Positions 24,432 to 34,886 of a DNA stretch of 64,000 nt are shown here, piece after piece. The stretch is from contig FJUW01000011.1 in assembly GCA_900074885.1 (NCBI GenBank), forward strand, positions 620,001 through 684,000, in the 5' to 3' direction. Both the position numbers and the translations under genes were made by a program. The notes beneath the pieces were generated by a model, which was not told the origin of the DNA, ran no database searches, and worked only from the letters and a program-made list of their open reading frames with translations. The stretch is from Rhynchosporium graminicola. Taxonomy: Eukaryota; Ascomycota; Leotiomycetes; Helotiales; Ploettnerulaceae. Every line of letters starts with the position of its first letter. The stretch's first letter is position 1.

Positions 24432-25368
24432 TCAACCTTTATGCCACCCAAACCTCTTACCCCGAGGTACCTCCCAGATCCAAGGCTCCCAAGCAGAGGA
24501 AGTGACTCGATAACGAACAGCCTTGACTTGAGAGCGGAGATTAAGACCATCGATGCATTCTTTGAGTTCAACACTGCGGCGTTCGATCCCAAGGTAATAC
24601 TTTACCGGGATGCTAACGAGTAAGCTCTGCAGATTCGGAAAAGTATTCACGACATATCCCATCCATCGCAACAGCTCAGCCCGATCAAACACAGCCATAG
24701 ATACATGTGTCAGCTTGATGCATTTCCCGAAGATGTTTGGAAACATATCTAGCGGAGGAGGCGAAGGGCGGTGAAAGCTGTTCACCTGTTAGAATCTCAG
24801 TATTAATTGGTGATTGAAAAACTTACGACAACTTCAACCTCCGCATCTCTGCTACAGCTTTCTCGGACATCTTCTCGCAATCTGACAGATTTTGCCCCCT
24901 AATGCGGAACATATTCAACCTATAGAAGCATCTCAATACCTCCTGATAAAGCTCTGGGTCCCCACGTAAAGCCACCAAAATAAGAGGAGTTTTCTTCTTC
25001 GTAAAATCAATACACCGCTCAAAGATCAGAGCCCGAAGGTCAGGACTAAATCTGCGTAACGCCAAGCGACAAGTGATTATCTCGCAATCCTCGAGCCAAG
25101 ATTCCGTGGATTCCGAGTCGTGGAAGGTAGTGTTGACGAGATCGCAGGTCGTTACCGTGCAATCGGACAGTCTGCAATGGTCCAAATTGCAGAAGGAGAT
25201 ATTGCATCCCGTCAAGTCTACGTGTCTTAGGGTACAAGACATGACCGTGTTTTGGTTGATTTGGCATTTCTCGAATGTGCGGAAGACTTTGATGGTTGTT
25301 TGGCTGGTATCGGGGCCGAGGAACTTTGCTAGAGAAGGAGGACGCATAATCGCGCTCAAGCCCGACAT
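24432..25368 (-). CDS. pentapeptide-like repeat protein with F-box-like segment, 295 aa
   Basis: Function unknown. Residues about 40-105 contain short repeats with alternating Cys/Leu/Asn/Thr (CTLRHVDLTGCNISFCNL, HCRLSDCTVTTCDLVN, LEDCEIITCRLA), resembling a short beta-helix of pentapeptide-like type. They are followed by RRFSPDLRALIFERCIDF, an F-box/2EXR-like helix. Exon 1 is 25368-24827. A 49-nt intron (GTAAGT; branch CTAAC) joins at AACAG to exon 2 (24777-24432), which reads SFHRPSPPPLDMFPNIFGK. The nearer acceptor CTAACAG would give an immediate stop, so the second AG is required. A decayed paralogue follows at 23485-24188. Confidence 0.72.
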
Positions 25369-25521
25369 CTTGGGATCAGCTCAGGAGCTCGACTTTGAGA
25401 AGAGATCATCGAAGTCTGGCGGGCTCGTCTCTCACAGCTTAGGCAGAGATTGTACTGGAAGTTGTTGATCGTGCGTAGTATATGTTGTGGAGCTTATGTA
25501 GATTGGCGATGCGTCAGAGAT

Positions 25522-25860
25522 TCACCTTCTTGAAGATGTCGCGTTTTTGCAATTTCGAGATTGAAAAGGAAGATTTGAAGCTGTCTTCAAAATCTTGTAA
25601 ACCGTGAAGAACCCTTCCCGCACTCCGCCACTGTCGGAGGTGCAGACGATGAAATCAACTCCACGATTCACGAAGCTAGACGCCAGGTCACGATGTGCTG
25701 GTGAACCGTTGATGAAGTAGACCTGAAGCGGTCTATGCGTGAGAGAGTCGAGGGAGAGGATCTTTAGAAGTCGAGGTTTGTTCCTCGAGATTCGGCATTC
25801 GGCCTTCGAGATTTGATGTTGGTCAGTTTTCGAGATGGTGATGCGGCAAAGTTTAGGTAT
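25522..25860 (-). other. coding-like ORF without ATG, possible lost exon
   Basis: The minus strand is open for about 113 codons ending at 25522. It has good coding character (RPLQVYFINGSPAHRDLASS and VDFIVCTSDSGGVREGFF) but no ATG. I do not recognise the family. It could be a terminal exon of a gene whose start is lost, an upstream exon of the 24432-25368 gene, or a relic. The N-terminal part repeats an ISK/RIS theme. Confidence 0.4.
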
Positions 25861-26157
25861 GTGACAGGGAAGTCAGGCAAGCAAGCGAGATGTTTTGTTT
25901 CCTGCGCGCCCCGCCCATGTAAACAATTTAAAAGTCAAGCAGAAAAAGAACGACTGATACGAATTCAAGAAGAAGTACCGACGTTGAGACGCGCCGTGAC
26001 AAAATTTGTGTATAGAAAAATATGTGCGATCATGGATATTTAAATTGTGATATTTGACATACATTATCTCCGCTGATTCCAAATGCCCGCCAGACATTCC
26101 GTTTTCCACTAACTCCAAATTCCCCATTTTCGTTTCTGCCGACACAAAGACGAATTT

Positions 26158-27945
26158 CTAGCCCCTCCTAGCTTTCTTCTTATCTGGACCATCCTCTTCT
26201 TCCTCATCACTAAAATCTGCATACTGCGTAACAGGCTGTGTATCCTTCCAAGCATTCGTAAACAGTGGATCTTTCTTTGCCAATTCTTCATACTTGAGCA
26301 GAGCTTCTCTAGGATCTTCATCGCGCATACTACTTAAAGAGTAAGCCTCTGAAATGTGCTGGGCATCGGGCTGAGATTTCATAAATGGCGTAACCATAGG
26401 TATCTGCGGTCTACGAGGATCCCTCGAACGACCAGAAGCTGTAAGGCCGACTGTAGGATGACGAGCCGCGAATGATGTCGCTCCCGCGCTTGTGATGACG
26501 CCCCCGGCACTGACAATACTGTCCCCTGAAAGACCTGTGGACTGGTCGGTGGTGAAGTTTGGATCGTCGTCAACGTGGCGCTTCTTAGGCGCTCGAGACA
26601 TAACGTCGACAGCACCGCGAACAGAAGTGTTGGGGTTGTAAAGGACATGGACTTCAGAATTTGCTGACCCTGTGATTATTTGGTTGAGTTTTGATTGCCA
26701 TTCGACAGTAATAAGAGGCGATCCGGGAGTTACTGGTGTGACTAATTCCGGCTTCAAGTTTCCAGGGTTGAGGATATGGAGATGCCCAGATGCCGAGCCA
26801 GTAATAATACTTGTTGATGTCGGCGAGTATTTAATGTTCGTCACACCGTACACATCTGATGTTGAAGGATGGGAGACTGTAACGACGGGAGTTTTGAACT
26901 TCCGAAGATCCCATAGCTTGATCAGGTCGTCACCCCCTCTCGTGACAACCATTCGGCCATCAGCACTGATGTCGATACCACCTGTCCACGAATTTGGCTT
27001 ATGAGCTTCTCGAATTTCTGCTGTAGGTCTCGAAAATGGCCCATCTCCACTCCACATGACCAGGCTTCCATCCATAGCCGCAGCAACAAGTATGTTACTC
27101 CCTCCCTGCAATGGACTTCCCCAAACCACTGCAGTCATTCTTGTCCTTCCAGCAGATCCGGCAGCTCTCGACTTGTGTACAATGACTTCCTTCTGGCATC
27201 TTTTGTGATTGACATCCCATATCCGTAGCGTACTGTCCGTGCCAGCCGTCACAAATAGATTCTTGTTAACAGGATTCCAAGTTCCAGTAGTAATCTCCGA
27301 AATATGGCCTTTGGTATTATTCATGTCCCTCAGATACATGTCTCCCTTCTGGAACTCTGCCAGAACTTCTCCGTCCCTACTCATGACTTTCGCCTGCGGA
27401 TGTGCGGAGATACACAGAAATGTACTTCCGGATAATGAATTGAACTCGACATGGTTTATGGGGTGTGTTTCCGAATTGGCAGATGTTTTGGATGCACTTG
27501 GATCGACGCTTTTGAAAGCTCGTAGAGTCGTAGGGGTCATAGAAGCAAAGTCATGGAGTTTCAGCGTACAATCGGTCGATCCTGTAACCATTCTTCCTCC
27601 TGAGGGATCTAAAGCGGTCGTAGTAACCGCGCGATCATGTGTCTTGAGCAAGAGTTCGTGGGAGACTGGAAATTCGTCGTCGTCGGACTGATCTGAGTCA
27701 TCATCGGAGTCGTCATCGTCAGAGTCCTTATCGTTCGATTCTGCATTATGCGCGATGCTCACGCCATCGTTTGTGCCCGTCATTATAGCTGGCGCCTTGT
27801 CAACAGCTCTCTTCGTCCTTCCAATTTGTGCCGCAACATCTGCCTCTTTAGATTTCTTTCCAAAGGCTTGTGGCAGAAATGCTCTCAATGGATCATCCTC
27901 CGACAACTTGATTCCCTCCACCTCGTAATCCTCGTCGTCGCTCAT
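26158..27945 (-). CDS. WD40-repeat protein, WDR70 homologue, 595 aa
   Basis: This single-exon gene has an acidic N-terminus (MSDDEDYEVEG, DPLRAFLPQAFGKKSKE) as in WDR70 proteins, then an Asp/Ser-rich linker and seven or so WD40 repeats from about residue 95 to 430. Examples are HDRAVTTTALDPSGGRMVTG, ISEITTGTWNPVNKNLFVTA with STLRIWD, and GGDDLIKLWDLRK. The C-terminal third has the conserved basic RAPKKRHVDDDPNFTTDQ, IPMVTPFMKSQPD and DPREALLKYEELAKKDPLFT, which point to WDR70 rather than a generic WD protein. WDR70 homologues are nuclear and are linked to CUL4-DDB1-type chromatin ubiquitylation during DNA repair. The tail DEEEEDGPDKKKARRG is acidic then basic. It is divergent from the NIPA gene. 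Confidence 0.9.
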   Translation of the reverse strand: MSDDEDYEVEGIKLSEDDPLRAFLPQAFGKKSKEADVAAQIGRTKRAVDKAPAIMTGTNDGVSIAHNAESNDKDSDDDDSDDDSDQSDDDEFPVSHELLLKTHDRAVTTTALDPSGGRMVTGSTDCTLKLHDFASMTPTTLRAFKSVDPSASKTSANSETHPINHVEFNSLSGSTFLCISAHPQAKVMSRDGEVLAEFQKGDMYLRDMNNTKGHISEITTGTWNPVNKNLFVTAGTDSTLRIWDVNHKRCQKEVIVHKSRAAGSAGRTRMTAVVWGSPLQGGSNILVAAAMDGSLVMWSGDGPFSRPTAEIREAHKPNSWTGGIDISADGRMVVTRGGDDLIKLWDLRKFKTPVVTVSHPSTSDVYGVTNIKYSPTSTSIITGSASGHLHILNPGNLKPELVTPVTPGSPLITVEWQSKLNQIITGSANSEVHVLYNPNTSVRGAVDVMSRAPKKRHVDDDPNFTTDQSTGLSGDSIVSAGGVITSAGATSFAARHPTVGLTASGRSRDPRRPQIPMVTPFMKSQPDAQHISEAYSLSSMRDEDPREALLKYEELAKKDPLFTNAWKDTQPVTQYADFSDEEEEDGPDKKKARRG

Positions 27946-28385
27946 TGTCTCTTTATGAGTTGTTGAAGCTTTCGAAGGACTTACCTTAAGTACCTTCTCT
28001 TCTACCTAGGTAGGTACCTAGGTAGCTTCGTTCTTCTGACAAGAGGTGCGGTGACGGTGACGTTAGGTGGGGTAAAAAGCCCCTTGCTGCCTATAAAGAT
28101 GATCCATGTTAATAACGTCTTCGTAAGCGCGCTTAGTGTACAGGCCCCCTACTGAGAGCCAAGTTACGATATCGCTGCTATCGGCATCCCTGCCCAGCGA
28201 AACCCAGAATTCTTTTAATTACGACCGAGGCTAGATAATTAAAACCTTCACCAACCTCCCTCACCGCGACAATTACACGAGGTCACATCTTCATGTACTT
28301 TCAGCCGATTGGGGATCTTCTTGAAGGATTGGACGGCAGGGTGGCATGATTGGAATGATACGCCGCATTGCAACAACTCGCTGAC
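27946..28385. promoter_or_regulatory. divergent upstream region (WDR70 / NIPA) with CCTAGG near-palindrome
   Basis: These 440 bp lie between two divergent starts. At 28003-28026 a near-perfect palindrome is built from two CTACCTAGGTAG-like halves around GGTACC. The same core recurs in other intergenic regions of the window. Confidence 0.5.
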
Positions 28386-30492
28386 ATGTTCTTATCCACG
28401 CCAACAATCGGGCGAATATCGACCACAGCATTTCCAGCCGCGAATTCCCAGCTTGGAAATCCGCCGGATATACTCGGGCCTGTGGCTCTGCTTGAAGGTG
28501 ATTCGAAATTACAAAGATGGAGTTCTCTGATCGGAATCATTACGGCGATAATAGGGAATATCCTCATATCTTTCGCCCTCAACATCCAACGATATGCGCA
28601 TATAAGGCTCCACCAAGGGCGGACGGCGCGGAAAGAGAAGCTGAAGAAGGTTCCGAAGTCGAAAGGGGGATATGGCGCGACCAGCACAAATGACAATGTC
28701 GCAGAGGTTAATGGAGAGAATGGTGAAGGGGATCATCTACTGTCATCCTCTTTCAATTCGGATTCTTCGGAAGGTTCTCACGAGGAAAATTCCAGTTATT
28801 TGCAATCGCCCTACTGGTGGGCAGGTATTCTTTTGATGATCTTTGGTGAGGCGGGGAATTTCCTGGCCTATGGATTTGCGCCAGCATCGATTGTGTCTCC
28901 GCTGGGTGTGGTTGCTCTGATATCGAATTGTGTAATAGCTCCTATTATGCTGAAAGAACGTTTTCGCTATCGGGACTTTTGGGGGGTGGTAGTCGCTGTG
29001 GGAGGAGCTGTGACCGTTGTTCTAAGTGCGAAGACCGAGGAGAAGAAGTTCGGTCCTCACGAAATATGGGGAGCTATGACGACCACGGCCTTTGAAATAT
29101 ACATGGGTGTGACTGTCCTTCTCACTGCGGTTCTTGTTTGGGCAAGTCCAAGATACGGTCATAAGACGATATTGGTCGATTTGGGGCTGGTAGGACTTTT
29201 CGGTAGGTACATCATTCACCGGGACTCACAAACGCTAACGATAAGTAGGTGGATATACGGCATTGTCCACCAAAGGTGTCGCATCTATGCTCTCATCGAC
29301 GCTTTGGAGGGCCTTAACGACCCCGGTGACTTATGCTCTTCTGGCTGTTCTGATATCAACTGCTGTGATGCAAGTCAAGTATGTCAACAAAGCACTACAG
29401 CGATTTGATTCGACCCAGGTCATTCCTGTGCAGTTTGTCATGTTTACCTTATCTGTAATTGTTGGAAGTGCGATCTTGTACAGAGATTTCGAGAAGGCTA
29501 CTGCGAATAGTGTCTCGAAGTTTATTGGGGGCTGTCTGCTAACCTTCTTTGGCGTGTTCTTGATTACAAGCGGAAGATCACGAAACGATGATGAAGAAGA
29601 GGGCGAATCAGATGAAGAAGGCGAAGAAAGAATAGTTCTTGCCGATCATGAGCACAATGAGGAGGAGATAAGAAACCAGGAAGACTCTCGGAGACAGGAC
29701 TCCTTCAGAAAGCGAAGCGTGCTTCAGAGTGGCGATGGAGCTAATGATGATCAAAGCTCATCATCGCGGAGAGACTCGCACGTCAGTTTTGCAGAACCAA
29801 GACCACGAACTCCTCGGTTGCAATCAAGCTCGTCCTACAAGCCCTTTGTCAAAGTTACACCCCCAGCTTTACACGAAGAAACACCTCTTTTCAGCAGCCC
29901 GTGGAAGCCTTCTTTCGACAAACATCTGCAACCCTCAGCTCACCCTGGGCTACTAGCTACACTCTCCTCGCCAGTTCTACCTTCAGAATCTCAATTTGCT
30001 CCCGATGCAACAAATCCACTGTTAAGGACGACATCACAGGGCGACGTCCACACCCATCCAAATGAGCAACAGTCCCCCGCGCCTCCACTACCGGATCGAC
30101 CAGTGACGCCTGCACGGCATTCGATATCCCGAATGCTTCCCGGGCCTCTACTATCACCGCTCTCAGGTGGGCTGAGCGCAGTTGTTGCAGATTCCTTACG
30201 GCGTGGCATGGATCCCCGAAGTAAGAGTTTCAGAAAAGGGCTGAGGAGAACCAAATCTGGTTCTCATAGACTAACAAATCCAACCGACGAAGAAGAACAG
30301 TTGGGCACCTCTCCTCTCAAACATAGCGAAACGTATGAAAATATTGGTACTTCTCCAGGACCAGCTGGATCGAGCCGGATAACCAGGGCTAGGAGTTTGA
30401 GTACTACCCTGGGAGATTTATTTAAAAGCAAACGACAGAAAACAGACAAGTATAATATGTCCGATGACGAAGAAGCCGAGCTAGGCAATTAA
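28386..30492 (+). CDS. NIPA-type magnesium transporter (DUF803), 686 aa
   Basis: This is a multi-pass membrane protein of the NIPA/DMT family, expected to move Mg2+. Exon 1 is 28386-29202 and exon 2 29249-30492, with a 46-nt intron joining LFG to GYTALSTKGVAS in phase. Family blocks are SLIGIITAIIGNILISFALN (TM1), SPYWWAGILLMIFGEAGNFL, APASIVSPLGVVALISNC, FWGVVVAVGGAVTVVLSA, LSTKGVASMLS and QVKYVNKALQRFDSTQVIPV, which together cover about residues 45-395 with eight or nine hydrophobic segments. The TM1-TM2 loop is unusually long and acidic. The C-terminal 280 residues are a hydrophilic Ser/Pro-rich tail ending in an Asp/Glu-rich segment, as in filamentous-fungal members. The ATG at 28386 is the first in frame. 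Confidence 0.9.
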
Positions 30493-31163
30493 TGGTGTAT
30501 ATTTTGGATTGGTGGGGGCGTTCAAGGCTTGATGGGATTGGATTCGATTCGTGATGCGTAAGATAGGTAGATTACGCCGTATAAATCTGAACTCTCGTAC
30601 AGGGTTTTCTTAGTTGGGCAATGGCTGATGTAAAAGAAGGATTTTATGCTTCGAGAATAGATGCCATTCTTGTCCTGCAATGAAAGTCTTCCCGTGATGT
30701 GTTAGTATTTTTCGCCATCCCATCCACTGATCCCACCATCCTACGTCGATCTTCTTCAATGCTTCCAGATGACCCAATAGCTCATTTGTTCTCTCATCTG
30801 TACCTAGACATGACAAATGTCTTATTTCCTCGTGACATCTGGGAGTAATGGTTGGGAAAAAGGGGAAAGTCAGAAGACATATAGCGAGAAGGAGTTTCAA
30901 GAATATTGAAAGAGTTCGAAGAGTGCTAGAAGCCGAGATAAGCCTCGAGGATAAGTGCACAATCAAAAATCAAAATTTTGCTGCTAATGATGATGACTGA
31001 TATGAGCTGAAGCAACAGGAAGCCAGTTCAGTCGATGTCGGCGTGATATGCTTACCTAAGCATCAACTCTAACCTTGCCACTTGACACCCAATCACCCGA
31101 CCGTCTAACAGCATCAACACCAGATTCTGGCCCTTACAACGACGGATAGCTTCTCAAAGTAAG
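30493..31163. other. intergenic between the NIPA gene and coiled-coil gene A
   Basis: A minus-strand frame at 30966-30610 (118 codons) has a hydrophobic N-terminus and a moderately coding-like C-terminus (EEIRHLSCLGTDERTNELLG), but no recognised domain. It could be a small secreted or membrane protein, or chance. Upstream sequences of gene A occupy 31000-31163. Confidence 0.35.
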
Positions 31164-32867
31164 ATGCCGACGCCTGATCAGGGTACGGGATCACTTTTAC
31201 ATGACCTGGCTAGTCTCTCACTGTCCCCGCGGAAGCGTCGTGAGGATTCCATCAAAGAACCAGATTTGTCGTCCAGGTTTAGCCAATGGATTAGCCGGGC
31301 GAAAGCTCATCCCAATGAAGCCCGACGACACAGATCTCATGTTGCAAAGGAAGACGAGGATATTGAGGGCGGTTCAAAGGATTGGCGTCATGAGAGCAAG
31401 CTTCTGCGACGAGAGTTAGCGGCACTTAAACGTGACAGGGATGAGCTAGATGAACAACGCCACAAGACGACGGCTGATTTGAAGAGACTGAGAGAAAAAT
31501 ATCGTAAAACGACAGACAAGCTTGATGAGTACAGATTGAAGTTCCAAGATCAAGATGTAGCGCTCGACCGAGAGCGCGCCAGCGTTCAGATATTGCGAGG
31601 AGATGTATCAGAAAGAGATGGGGAGATAGACCAGCTGACCAAAGATTGTACCAAAGCAAAATCTAGATTGCAAAGAACTCGCGATAAGCTGGATCGAGAA
31701 CGAGTGGAAGTTTCGAGACTGAATAAAGGTCTGCTTGAGATCAAGACTCAGAAGTACCCATCATCAGAAAATCAAGATGCTCTTAGCTCTCTCCAGGCCT
31801 TGCGAGTGAAACATGATGATATCCAGAGGAAACTTACCGCCTCTCTTGAAGAGATCAAGACTCTCAGTACCGAGAATGGGAGTCTCGAAGAATACTGTAC
31901 TCGACTGAAAGGCGACAGAGATGATATCCGCCAAAGGTTAAGCAGAGAAAAGGCTCAAAATGCTGCCCAAACGCACAAGCTCCTCGAACTTATGAACGCG
32001 AAAACTAATCTTGAGAAGAGCCGCGACCTTCTACAGCCAATCGTACAAATCGGTGTAGATATTCGGCTTCGAAACCTGGAGACAGCAAGGGAGATAATCC
32101 TGAAGATCAAACAGGGAGAGAAGGATAGAGCCATTCTGCTGAGTGGTAATGTGGCAGCCCATCGAGCCAATGGGGCTGTCGATGCGGCTCTCTTCGTGGC
32201 AGGATTAATCCCCGAAGATTACCTTCCCGAGGCAACTAAAGTGTTCAAAAAGCTGTACCAAGTGAGTCCGGCGGACTATGGATGCTGGTCTCCAATGGTA
32301 CTGCGCATGATTGATTGTCAAGCAACAATAGCCACCGTACAAGTGCAGCATCATTTCAAGAAATTCGACACAACTCATCTCAGGAATGAGCATGATAGAC
32401 TTCATGGCTTCCTATTATCAAGGCGCAAAAGATTGTCTTCCGGAGAATTCGAGGGAGATCCGAAGGCCAAGGAACTTCTCAGCAGGATAGAGGATATCAT
32501 GGAGGAGATTGTGGATCTAAGTAGAGGGAAGGGCAAGGGAAGGAAAATCTTTCAGCCCTTTGTAAGTGTTCTCATCGTCTTATGATGAATTGCTAATCAA
32601 AAATTATAGGAATATGAAGATAGTGAGGTAGAGGGGCAGCACTTAAAGTTTGTAAATGGTAGCACCGGGGTAGGAAGCGTTGCTGCTTCTATATCTGAGG
32701 TCGATGACGACTCCGAAGAGAGTGATTCGTCAGATATAGATGATCCGACAGAAGAGGAGGAGGATAGTTCGGATGTTACAGCCGAGACAGGTGAAGACAG
32801 TGGTGAATCAGGAAGTGGAAGCGAAGATGAAAGTGAGGTTGCACACGGAACCGATTCTGAAGGATGA
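31164..32867 (+). CDS. family member A: coiled coil plus C-terminal GNxAAH module, 551 aa
   Basis: Function unknown. Exon 1 is 31164-32561 and exon 2 32610-32867, with a 48-nt intron (GTAAGT..ATAG). Residues about 70-285 are a highly charged coiled coil (LRRELAALKRDRDELDEQ and following). The shared module then begins with LLQPIVQIGVDIRLRNLE, followed by LLSGNVAAHRANGAVDAALF with Gly328, Asn329 and His333, then IPEDYLPEATKVFKKLYQVS and a helical C-terminal region (ELLSRIEDIMEEIVDL). The last exon is an Asp/Glu/Ser-rich acidic tail. It is closest to member E, which has nearly the same module. It is the first of ten family members in the right half of the window. Confidence 0.8.
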
Positions 32868-33416
32868 GCAGGCAAAAGGTAAAATGCCAGCATTCACGGT
32901 GTGTAACCTCTTTGAAAGGCGTCTCACCGGCTGAAGTTGTTGATTCCGATCCAAATCCAAAATGTCTGGGAGGAAGCTGAAGATATTCCTCTGAAGTGGT
33001 GATCTATGGTACCCCTGATCTAGGCCCAATGTATTCAAGCGATTCAGAGGATAATAAGTCTTTGATCGAGGACATAGATGGCTCGCAGCGTTTGAGAACA
33101 GAGATCACCTTTGGGGCGCGAAACGAGATGATGGTCATGTCAGGTGACTCCCCGATTGAGGTCGCCTCACTTGAGGTATTCTTCAAAAACAATGAAACTC
33201 GAAGTCCCCCTACCACGCGTCACTCTACTTCAGGATCGATTGGTAGATCCATACACACTTTCGAACACCCGCGATGCGTCATTCTAGGGTTCTACCTGCG
33301 ATACCAAGCCCGGACAAGAGTCCGGACTCGTACATTACAAGATCGGTGCCTCTACAGCGAAAGGTACGGATCGTGAGAGACAGGCTTTCCATTCCAACAA
33401 AGAGGCCAGTTGATAA
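32868..33416. other. spacer between A and B, probably holding a 5' exon of B
   Basis: A plus-strand frame at 32996-33376 is coding-like (MYSSDSEDNKSLIEDIDGS). A second frame near 33290-33420 reads SPDSYITRSVPLQRK. A good intron 3' end (TGCTAACACACGCAG, 33415-33429) covers the first ATG of gene B, so upstream exons are likely. I could not find a phase-compatible donor. Confidence 0.4.
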
Positions 33417-34886
33417 ATGCTAACACACGCAGAGAGTATGGCAAATATGTCGAAAGAGAAAGATGACAAGGTCGTGAAGCCAACACCCGAGCCATCTCTC
33501 AACGATCAGCAGCAGACTCATCACACAGGCCTCATTTCTATGCTATCTCGCAGCGATGATAGGACTTTACAAAGTGTGAGGTCTGTCTGTATACTCAGCG
33601 AACAGAAAAGGGTGCAATCTCAAGATATTAAGGAATTTTCGGCTAGCCCTGGTTCTTATCATACGCCATCAGGCAATTTACGATCTGCCCACTTCTCGGC
33701 CAAGCTCGCAAGTCATTTCAGTGAAGAGGACTCGCCAACTTTCGGGAGAACCCGCCTCGTGAGCTGGGAGATGCTGGATACTTTCTACGATTGCACTGAA
33801 TACACAGAAATCAAACAGGCATCCCTGCTACATTCACAAGATCAAATCAAATTGAATAAGATGGAAGTCGAACTAGCAGGATGCAAGCGACATCTCGAGG
33901 CAGCAAATTCAGAAGCTGCTTTGGCGCAAACAGAACCTGCGACTCTCAAAGGCTTTTTTCTTAACCTCACCAAAGAATTCAAGATTAATCGGGACTGTAT
34001 GACAGTTGACACTGCGCTGTCACCGGCCGAAGCCAACGCGGACGACCAGGATAATTCCCACAACGCCCTCTGCCAAGTAGATCAGGAGGTCGCAGGCAAC
34101 TCTACTGGTATCGCAGCAGATATTCTTGACGCCATAAATGACATGGAGGTAGCGAGTAAGGGTATCCGCACATTGATGGAAATTCTTGGAACTGAGAACG
34201 CTTACTTGAAGCGCACACTCGAGACTTGTCAGTCAACTATCGCGGATAGACTTGTACAGATTAACACCAAAGATACGGAAATCAGTGGCCTCCAGAAAGA
34301 GCTTACAAAGCAGAAGGACCTAACCTCTAACGCAAAGACAAATGCATCAAATCTTGAGCAGGAACTAACACTGTTGAAGGAAGACTGCGTTGCAAAAGAG
34401 CCATTGATCCAGGTCGGAGCTGCAGTCCGTCTCGCGTTCCTCGAACGATCCAAGCCCAAGCCCCACGACAGCCTGATGCTCAATCACGACATTTTCTCAG
34501 CAAGTACTGCAGCAGCACAAGATGGTAATGTCCTTGCAGATCTAGCACTTCTCAGGGTAGGTGGTTGTGATGCTGCAAAGTTCCAAGTAGCGTTTTCGGA
34601 CTTATACCGGTGCAATTTCCGAGCCATCACCGCTGCTGGACCTGTCCTTCTTCAAGCATTCAAACTTCATGCCACCGCCCGCATACTGAATGGTGGCAAC
34701 GGCATGCCTAACTTACGCTTGAGTTTCGATGCTGCTTTCATAACTATCTGCAACTCGGCTCGACAAAGGACTCTCGAGGGTACACCAGAAGGTCAGAGAC
34801 TGCTCAGAAGAGCGGAGAGCTCGTTGAATGAAACGGTTGTGTGCACAAGGAAAAACGAAACGAGGAGGGCCGGACTCCTGAGGTAG
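33417..34886 (+). CDS. family member B: coiled coil with diverged C-terminal module
   Basis: The open frame encodes 489 residues. The first 150 are Ser/Thr-rich, then comes a coiled coil (IKLNKMEVELAGCKRHLEAA; EISGLQKELTKQKDLTSNAK; LEQELTLLKEDC). It is followed by the family element EPLIQVGAAVRLAFLERSK, a divergent ASTAAAQDGNVLADLALL in place of GNxAAHxGNxxADAxL, and FSDLYRCNF. The central His of the motif is replaced. The C-terminal part keeps a helical LLQAFKLHATARIL, matching the ATxxxL helix of A and E. The ATG at 33417 lies inside a likely intron acceptor signal, so the true N-terminus is probably upstream or at an internal Met (33432). Confidence 0.65.
   Translation: MLTHAESMANMSKEKDDKVVKPTPEPSLNDQQQTHHTGLISMLSRSDDRTLQSVRSVCILSEQKRVQSQDIKEFSASPGSYHTPSGNLRSAHFSAKLASHFSEEDSPTFGRTRLVSWEMLDTFYDCTEYTEIKQASLLHSQDQIKLNKMEVELAGCKRHLEAANSEAALAQTEPATLKGFFLNLTKEFKINRDCMTVDTALSPAEANADDQDNSHNALCQVDQEVAGNSTGIAADILDAINDMEVASKGIRTLMEILGTENAYLKRTLETCQSTIADRLVQINTKDTEISGLQKELTKQKDLTSNAKTNASNLEQELTLLKEDCVAKEPLIQVGAAVRLAFLERSKPKPHDSLMLNHDIFSASTAAAQDGNVLADLALLRVGGCDAAKFQVAFSDLYRCNFRAITAAGPVLLQAFKLHATARILNGGNGMPNLRLSFDAAFITICNSARQRTLEGTPEGQRLLRRAESSLNETVVCTRKNETRRAGLLR

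Noticed and set aside
30610..30966. 118-codon minus-strand ORF as a secreted protein
   Set aside because: It has a hydrophobic start but no clear signal cleavage site or family; evidence is too weak for a gene call.
31164..32561. Coiled-coil genes as kinesin, myosin or SMC fragments
   Set aside because: No motor, Walker or hinge motif is present, and the shared C-terminal module is unlike those families.
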